From Clostridiaceae bacterium (GTDB lineage Bacteria; Bacillota; Clostridia; DSM-8532): a stretch of 9,862 nucleotides of DNA. Position numbers and translations under genes: made by a program. The DNA lies in contig JAAYGP010000085.1 of the NCBI GenBank assembly GCA_012727625.1, positions 1-9,862 on the forward strand, given 5' to 3'. This document shows, piece by piece, positions 6,073 to 9,862 of this stretch. Every line of letters starts with the position of its first letter. Positions within the stretch are counted from its first letter, which is position 1. The notes below the pieces were generated by a model. It did no database searches and was not told the origin of the DNA. It was given only the letters and a program-made list of their open reading frames with translations.

Positions 6073-6231
6073 GAAAATTTTATTGAGTTTTCATTAAAAC
6101 TTTGTTACAGTTCACACCCTGACCTGATTCAGGTTCTGCCAAAGCCGCCCAGGATATTGAGCAATGACGGTCACTGTTTACAGGTTCTGTATAAAGATAT
6201 TGTGCAACAGGAGGAAACTCCAGCGGAATGA
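6073..6231 (+). other. GC-richer coding-like stretch between the hic operon and the TetR gene, possible gene remnant
   Basis: The 379-nt gap from 5947 to 6325 carries the hic promoter and the TetR promoter/operator, and between them this segment. A frame without a proper start runs from 6073 to TGA 6229-6231, and from 6109 it reads SSHPDLIQVLPKPPRILSND then GHCLQVLYKDIVQQEETPAE. Base composition here is visibly richer in G and C than the flanks, which suggests a decayed gene end. It also contains ACCTGA-T-TCAGGT (6122-6134) and a direct repeat CAGGTTCTG (6130-6138, 6181-6189). I do not recognise the protein; a transposase remnant is one possibility, but no terminal repeats were found. Confidence 0.25.
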
Positions 6232-6243
6232 CAGTATTTCTCA

Positions 6244-6295
6244 ATATAATATCAAAATTTCAGTTGACAGATGTGTTATCATTTTGATATTATAT
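6244..6295 (+). promoter_or_regulatory. TetR-gene promoter embedded in a perfect 15-bp inverted repeat (candidate operator)
   Basis: ATATAATATCAAAAT (6244-6258) and ATTTTGATATTATAT (6281-6295) are perfect inverted copies separated by 22 bp. Inside, TTGACA (6264-6269) is a consensus -35, and TATTAT (6288-6293), 18 nt further, is the -10 and lies in the right arm. A smaller inverted repeat TATCA-TTT-TGATA (6277-6289) overlaps it. A repressor on these arms would block RNA polymerase, so autoregulation by the TetR protein encoded 30 nt downstream is the natural reading. Confidence 0.65.
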
Positions 6296-6325
6296 AACTA
6301 ACCAGTTACTTATATGGAGGTTAAA

Positions 6326-6949
6326 GTGAGAAAAAAGAGGATTAAGGACTCAAAAAAGTCACGGGAAGACATACTTAGAGCCGCTGAGGAAGAGTTTTCA
6401 GACAAAGGGCTTTATGGTACAAGAGTTGATGAAATCGCAAAAAAAGCTAACATAAACAAACGGATGATATATGAATATTTCGGTTCCAAGGAAAATCTAT
6501 ACAAGGCTGTTTTGGTTGAGGTATACAGCAGACTTAGCCAGATAGAAATAGAATCTCTTAAGAATGAAGGTTCCTGTACACAAAAAATACGCAATATTAT
6601 CGAGGTTTATTTCAAATTTATCAGGGATAACCCGTCTTTTGTCAACATGGTGCTTTGGGAAAACCTTAATAAAGCCAGATATTTTAATGAACTTGATATA
6701 AAAGCGATAAAGGATCCAACCATTACTCTTTTAAGGAGAATAATTGAGGAAGGCAAGCAAAACGGCAGCTTCAGGGTCGATATAGATACCGATCAGATTA
6801 TTTTTTCAATTTTGACATTTACCTTCTCATACTACTCAAACCGTTACACAATGTCAGCTTTAATGCGTAAAAAGCTTGATGATGATAAAAACATCCAAAG
6901 CAGGATTGGTTATGTTACTGATATGTTTTTAAAATATATGAGTGTTTAG
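6326..6949 (+). CDS. TetR/AcrR-family transcriptional regulator
   Basis: 207 residues from GTG 6326, chosen because GGAGG (6316-6320) sits 5 nt upstream; the ATG at 6314 overlaps that site and would add four residues. The N-terminal helices and helix-turn-helix are typical: SREDILRAAEEEFSDKGLYG then TRVDEIAKKANINKRMIYEY and FGSKENLYKAVL (about residues 12-64). The C-terminal ligand-binding half includes NPSFVNMVLWENLNKARYF, RRIIEEGKQNGSFR and a hydrophobic helix IIFSILTFTFSYYSNRY, the pattern of a large TetR subgroup related in layout to RutR-like regulators. It precedes a likely hairpin terminator and then a catabolic gene set in the same direction. Inference: it represses itself and probably the downstream genes, with an intermediate of that pathway as inducer. 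The effector cannot be read from sequence. Confidence 0.92.
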   Translation: MRKKRIKDSKKSREDILRAAEEEFSDKGLYGTRVDEIAKKANINKRMIYEYFGSKENLYKAVLVEVYSRLSQIEIESLKNEGSCTQKIRNIIEVYFKFIRDNPSFVNMVLWENLNKARYFNELDIKAIKDPTITLLRRIIEEGKQNGSFRVDIDTDQIIFSILTFTFSYYSNRYTMSALMRKKLDDDKNIQSRIGYVTDMFLKYMSV

Positions 6950-6957
6950 CCGGCTTA

Positions 6958-6996
6958 AACGGGCAGCCTGGAAGTTTGCCTGTTATAAAATTTTTT
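6958..6996 (+). terminator. Putative Rho-independent terminator after the TetR gene
   Basis: AACGGGCA (6958-6965) pairs with TGCCTGTT (6977-6984) through one G-U, with an 11-nt loop. After ATAAAA comes a run of six T (6991-6996). The T tract is displaced by six bases, so termination may be partial and allow read-through into the creatininase-family gene. Confidence 0.45.
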
Positions 6997-7038
6997 ATGA
7001 TATGAGTATTTGGATATATTAAAAAGAGGAGGTATATT

Positions 7039-7761
7039 ATGTTAACATATTATTCCACCAGAGAGGATATAGAAAATTCAGGAGTTGATACTGTAGTTCT
7101 TCCGATAGGCTCAATTGAACAGCACGGTCCTCATCTTCCCATAGGAACTGATTTTTTAATCGGCAATAAAATAGGGGAAGCGGTAAGCAAGCGAATAAGA
7201 GCATTACTTCTGCCCACATTGCCAATAAGCACCTGCAGGGAGCATAAAGGGTGCAGGGGAAATGTCTGGATAAACTCAGACACTTTATACCATGCGCTTA
7301 GGGATATAACTGAGAGCTTGAAAAGTCAGGGCTTTCGCAGAATCATTCTTATAATTGCGCATGGAGGAATTTTTATCTCCGGACCTGCAACGAGGGAGAT
7401 AAACAGTGATAATGAAGAAATTAAAATTATCAGGGTTGATCTTCTCAATTTCCTGCCTCATATACAAAAAGAGGGGATTCTTGAATCTGATAATAACCTG
7501 CATGCCTGTGAATACGAAACATCGCTTATGATGTACCTGTATGATGATCTGGTCAGAAAAGACAAAATCGAAGACTGTATACCTGAAATACCGAGGGATT
7601 ATCTGAACTATACAACAATTCCAAAAGCATGCAAAAACGGTGTATGGGGCAGACCGAGCCTGGCAAACGCTGAAAAAGGCGAAAGGATATTTGATATTCT
7701 GATTGAAAAATGCGTTGAATACATTAGTGATGTTAATCGTGTTCTTGATAAAACTGATTAA
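7039..7761 (+). CDS. Creatininase-family metal-dependent amidohydrolase, divergent subgroup
   Basis: 240 residues; GAGGAGG (7026-7032) lies 6 nt before ATG 7039. The signature LPIGSIEQHGPHLPIGTDF gives metal ligands E27, H29 and D38 of the creatininase fold. H108 lies in IIAHGGIF, where most members have NGHGGN, and HACEYETSLMM (155-165) supplies the HAGExETS-like active-site segment. REHKGCRGNVWIN replaces the more usual H...GTxxL stretch. Known members open cyclic amides or related bonds: creatinine amidohydrolase, formamide hydrolases, mycofactocin peptidase MftE, and an inositol-pathway hydrolase in Thermotoga. The changed motifs indicate a different substrate. Context with a Gfo/Idh/MocA dehydrogenase and a PreA-like flavoprotein points to breakdown of a cyclic amide, nucleobase-like or cyclitol-derived compound. 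It is probably cytosolic, as no signal peptide is visible. Fold assignment is firm; substrate is open. Confidence 0.88.
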   Translation: MLTYYSTREDIENSGVDTVVLPIGSIEQHGPHLPIGTDFLIGNKIGEAVSKRIRALLLPTLPISTCREHKGCRGNVWINSDTLYHALRDITESLKSQGFRRIILIIAHGGIFISGPATREINSDNEEIKIIRVDLLNFLPHIQKEGILESDNNLHACEYETSLMMYLYDDLVRKDKIEDCIPEIPRDYLNYTTIPKACKNGVWGRPSLANAEKGERIFDILIEKCVEYISDVNRVLDKTD

Positions 7762-7781
7762 AAACCTTTAAGACAAAAGCC

Positions 7782-7809
7782 GGGTAATATATAATGGGTA
7801 ATATATAAA
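7782..7809. repeat. Two tandem copies of a 14-bp unit (GGGTAATATATAAt/a)
   Basis: GGGTAATATATAAT (7782-7795) is followed directly by GGGTAATATATAAA (7796-7809), differing only at the last base. It lies 20 nt after the stop of the creatininase-family gene. It may be a slippage product, a binding site or part of a promoter (TATAA-like), none of which can be decided here. Confidence 0.6.
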
Positions 7810-7839
7810 AAGATAATCGTTAATCATGAAAATTAATAT

Positions 7840-7875
7840 TTGTTAACAATGTAAAATCTGCAAAGGAATTTTACA
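7840..7875 (+). promoter_or_regulatory. Adjacent palindromes upstream of the oxidoreductase gene, possible operator
   Basis: TTGTTAACAA (7840-7849) is a perfect 10-bp palindrome. It is followed at once by TGTAAAAT (7850-7857), which pairs with ATTTTACA (7868-7875) across 10 nt. They sit 31-66 nt upstream of ATG 7907 in a 145-nt gap without a gene. A cis-regulatory role is inferred; this sequence differs from the inverted repeat ahead of the TetR gene. Confidence 0.35.
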
Positions 7876-7906
7876 ATTAATATAAAATTTTTATGGAGGG
7901 ATTGCC

Positions 7907-8983
7907 ATGGAAAAAAAAGTCAGAGTTTTGTTGATAGGAGCAGCGTTCAGTGCCAACCTGCATATGGACGGGTACTCAAGGTGCACCGATATCGTGGAGA
8001 TTGTAGCTATCTGTGATAAGGATACGTCAAGGATATCATCACTTGCAAAAGAATATGGTTTGACAAATTATGCTGTTTATGACGATTATGTAAAAGCAAT
8101 TGCTGAAACAGACTGCGATGTGGTGGATATTTGTCTTCCGAATTTTTTGCATCATGATGTTGCACTTGAGGCTTTTAAACACGGCCGACATGTTATTTCA
8201 GAAAAACCCCTTGCCACAACTGTGGAAGATGCGGAGGAGATGGTTGAGGCGGCCAGAAAGGCAGGCAAAAAACTGTATTATGCTGAGGATTGGCTTTTTG
8301 CGCCGGCACTGAACAAGGCTTTAAGTATCATTGAAGAAGGAGCCATCGGAAAGCCTTTATATATAAGAGCAAGAGAATGCCATAGCGGATCCCATTCACC
8401 CTATGCACAGACAATTCGTTACTGCGGCGGAGGATGCATGGTTCATCTGGGAATTCATCCTGTAGCTTTTTTACTTTCATTGAAAAACAACCGCTGGACA
8501 GAACTGGTGGCTATGACTTCAGGCGGGCTTGATAAAAATATGCTGCATAACGGAATGGAAGGCGAAGACTGGTCAGCATGCATTATTAAATTTGAAGACG
8601 GAACATCAGCGCTTATTGAAGCAAACTACCTGACCACAGGCGGAATGGAGGATGTTATTGATATATACGGAACGAAAGGATGCATGCATATTGATTTAAC
8701 TTTCTCATCCGCTATCAGTTGCTATTCGATTCCAGGTCTCAGCTATACCGTTGAAAAGGCTGAAGTTACAACGGGATGGTCAAAACCAGCAGTGGACGAG
8801 AGATTTAATCTTGGCTATGTCAGCGAAATAAGGCATTTTATGGAATGCTGTCTTGAAGACAAGGATGCCAAGGTCGGCTTAAGGGGTATAGACGGTCTGG
8901 AAGCTCTTAAGGTAGTGAATCTGATATACAAATCAGCAAAAGAGGGTATTAAGATTACAAACCCGAATTTAAAGCAGGAGTAA
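7907..8983 (+). CDS. Gfo/Idh/MocA-family NAD(P)-dependent oxidoreductase
   Basis: 358 residues, a normal length; GGAGGG (7896-7900 region) lies about 6 nt before ATG 7907. The N-terminal Rossmann part begins VRVLLIGAAFSANLHMDGY; the usual GxGxxG is changed to G-A-A-F-S-A, with H19 and Y23 kept. VVDICLPNFLHHDVALEAFK and HVISEKPLATT (E99-K100-P101) are family hallmarks, K100 being the catalytic Lys. In inositol dehydrogenase a DxxxH pair follows GGG; here it is GGGCMVHLGIHP, so the Asp position is H180 with H184 retained. Known members oxidise or reduce sugars, cyclitols and related hydroxyl compounds at C-OH/C=O. Neighbours: creatininase-family hydrolase upstream, PreA-like flavoprotein downstream, same strand. 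Inference: one redox step in the same catabolic route. The altered cofactor loop and Asp-to-His change leave cofactor preference and substrate open. Confidence 0.9.
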   Translation: MEKKVRVLLIGAAFSANLHMDGYSRCTDIVEIVAICDKDTSRISSLAKEYGLTNYAVYDDYVKAIAETDCDVVDICLPNFLHHDVALEAFKHGRHVISEKPLATTVEDAEEMVEAARKAGKKLYYAEDWLFAPALNKALSIIEEGAIGKPLYIRARECHSGSHSPYAQTIRYCGGGCMVHLGIHPVAFLLSLKNNRWTELVAMTSGGLDKNMLHNGMEGEDWSACIIKFEDGTSALIEANYLTTGGMEDVIDIYGTKGCMHIDLTFSSAISCYSIPGLSYTVEKAEVTTGWSKPAVDERFNLGYVSEIRHFMECCLEDKDAKVGLRGIDGLEALKVVNLIYKSAKEGIKITNPNLKQE

Positions 8984-9219
8984 ACTTGTTCAGTTAAACA
9001 CATGCATTAATCAGCTGATATTACGCAGTAAAATATACAATTCAGCGGAGGACTTTTCCTCCATTGAGGGCAGAACAAGGCGTTACATTTATGCAAGCAG
9101 CGTTTCCCTGCAAACGGTGTTTGGTTTATTATGCAAGATGACAAGTTCAAATATACAGCCCCGGCTGGTGAGGTTCTGTATAACAGCCGGGGGATGCTAT
9201 GAAAACGGGGGGTATCCTA
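8984..9219 (+). other. Structured leader between the oxidoreductase and the PreA-like gene
   Basis: No credible gene. Inverted repeats: ATCAGCTGAT palindrome (9010-9019); GGAGGA/TCCTCC with a CTTT loop (9047-9052, 9057-9062); CGTTT/AAACG (9101-9105, 9112-9116); and a strong 9-bp GC-rich stem CCCCGGCTG/CAGCCGGGG (9159-9167, 9184-9192). A competing stem ATACAG/CTGTAT (9153-9158, 9176-9181) crosses the GC-rich one. The right arm ends in GGGGG, which could itself be a Shine-Dalgarno site for an in-frame ATG at 9199. I do not recognise a known riboswitch class; an attenuator or translational control element is possible. Confidence 0.4.
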
Positions 9220-9862
9220 ATGAAAAATGAAATCTGTATACCGGTGGAAATCGGTGGCGTACGTTTTAAAAACCCTTTCTATGTTGCTTCCGGACCTACA
9301 ACAAAATCAGTCAGGCAGTTATTGCGTATAGAGCAGACAGGATGGGCCGCTGCAAGCATTAAGCTTACTATTGACCCTGCTCCTTATATAAACAGGGTAC
9401 CCAGATATGCGATTTTTAACGATAGAAATGCATTATGCTTTACAGCGGAAAAGCGCCTTACATTTGATGAAGGCTTAAGACTTGTGGATGATGCCAAAAA
9501 AGTTTTAAAAGAACTTATTTTGTTTGCCAACATTACCTACGCCGGAGACAAGGGCGTTGAGGGCTGGGTTAATATGGCGAAAAAATTTGAGGAGGTCGGG
9601 GCAGATATTATTGAGCTTAATATGTGCTGCCCCAATATGTCATATAATGTTGAGCTGTCCAAAGGTGATGACAAAAGCTGTTTAATAAGGACCGGAGCAA
9701 GCCTTGGGCAAGAGGCGGATGTGGTAGCCGAAATTGTTAAAGAAATAAAGAAAGCGATAAAAATTCCCCTGTTCGTAAAGCTTACACCCGAAGGGGGCAG
9801 AATTGCCCAGATTGCTAAAGTCTTATATGAAGCAGGTGCCGATGCGGTCGGAGGAACTGCCA
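9220..9862 (+). CDS. PreA/dihydroorotate-dehydrogenase-like flavoprotein, truncated by the window end
   Basis: 214 codons are visible and the frame is open at the right edge. ATG 9220 follows GGGGGG (9207-9212) by 7 nt; an in-frame ATG at 9199 would add seven residues. The start IPVEIGGVRFKNPFYVASGP matches the FMN-binding barrel entrance of class 1 dihydroorotate dehydrogenases and of PreA, the dihydropyrimidine dehydrogenase subunit. K48 (ASIKLT), FEEVGADIIELNMCCPNM (N134, P138, N139) and FVKLTPEGG (K187) are the expected FMN/substrate contacts, and AGADAVGGTA begins the next barrel turn. The loop after CPNM is long (SYNVELSKGDDKSC then LIRTG). Known chemistry: oxidation or reduction of a dihydropyrimidine ring. 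PreA carries a C-terminal ferredoxin domain, which would lie outside this window. Context in a hydrolase/dehydrogenase set favours catabolism over pyrimidine biosynthesis. Confidence 0.85.
   Translation, partial: MKNEICIPVEIGGVRFKNPFYVASGPTTKSVRQLLRIEQTGWAAASIKLTIDPAPYINRVPRYAIFNDRNALCFTAEKRLTFDEGLRLVDDAKKVLKELILFANITYAGDKGVEGWVNMAKKFEEVGADIIELNMCCPNMSYNVELSKGDDKSCLIRTGASLGQEADVVAEIVKEIKKAIKIPLFVKLTPEGGRIAQIAKVLYEAGADAVGGTA

Noticed and set aside
9047..9062. Rho-independent terminator after the oxidoreductase
   Set aside because: The GGAGGA/TCCTCC stem is only 6 bp and no T-run follows, so read-through into the PreA-like gene is more likely.

Overview
The window looks like low-GC Firmicute DNA, most likely from a Clostridia lineage. 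The AT-rich intergenic regions, strong GGAGG-type ribosome binding sites, GTG starts placed exactly behind them, an Rhs/WapA-type toxin tail, a SPASM radical SAM maturase and a TetR-controlled catabolic cassette all fit. No rRNA, tRNA, CRISPR array or complete insertion sequence was seen.

Region 1 (1-280) is the 3' end of an Rhs/WapA-like polymorphic toxin carrying a restriction-endonuclease-fold C-terminus, with an apparent frameshift. Region 2 (about 253-4552, plus strand) is the most unusual part. One membrane protein gene is split by an apparent frameshift at about 1347-1351: signal peptide, ectodomain, one membrane helix, cytosolic domain, then a tail of nine Cys-His-x-Ala units. It overlaps by 4 nt a gene for a radical SAM/SPASM enzyme with an N-terminal PqqD-like recognition domain. 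A four-helix membrane protein follows about 210 nt later. I read this as a RiPP-like system whose modified peptide may be the repeat tail of a membrane-anchored protein.

Region 3 (4696-6042, minus strand) is a toxin-antitoxin-chaperone operon in the order hicA (apparently frameshifted), hicB, SecB-like chaperone. Its promoter region contains an inverted repeat. Region 4 (6244-9862, plus strand) starts with a TetR-family regulator whose promoter lies inside a perfect 15-bp inverted repeat. It is followed by a creatininase-family amidohydrolase, a Gfo/Idh/MocA oxidoreductase and the start of a PreA/dihydroorotate-dehydrogenase-like flavoprotein. Together these suggest catabolism of a cyclic amide, nucleobase-like or cyclitol-like compound; the substrate is not readable from the sequence.

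Caution: all four frame breaks can be repaired by a one-base change in a homopolymer run (T at 174-177, A at 1347-1350, T at 5898-5901 and A at 5848-5851 on the plus strand). They may be sequencing or assembly errors, in which case the membrane protein and HicA would be intact.
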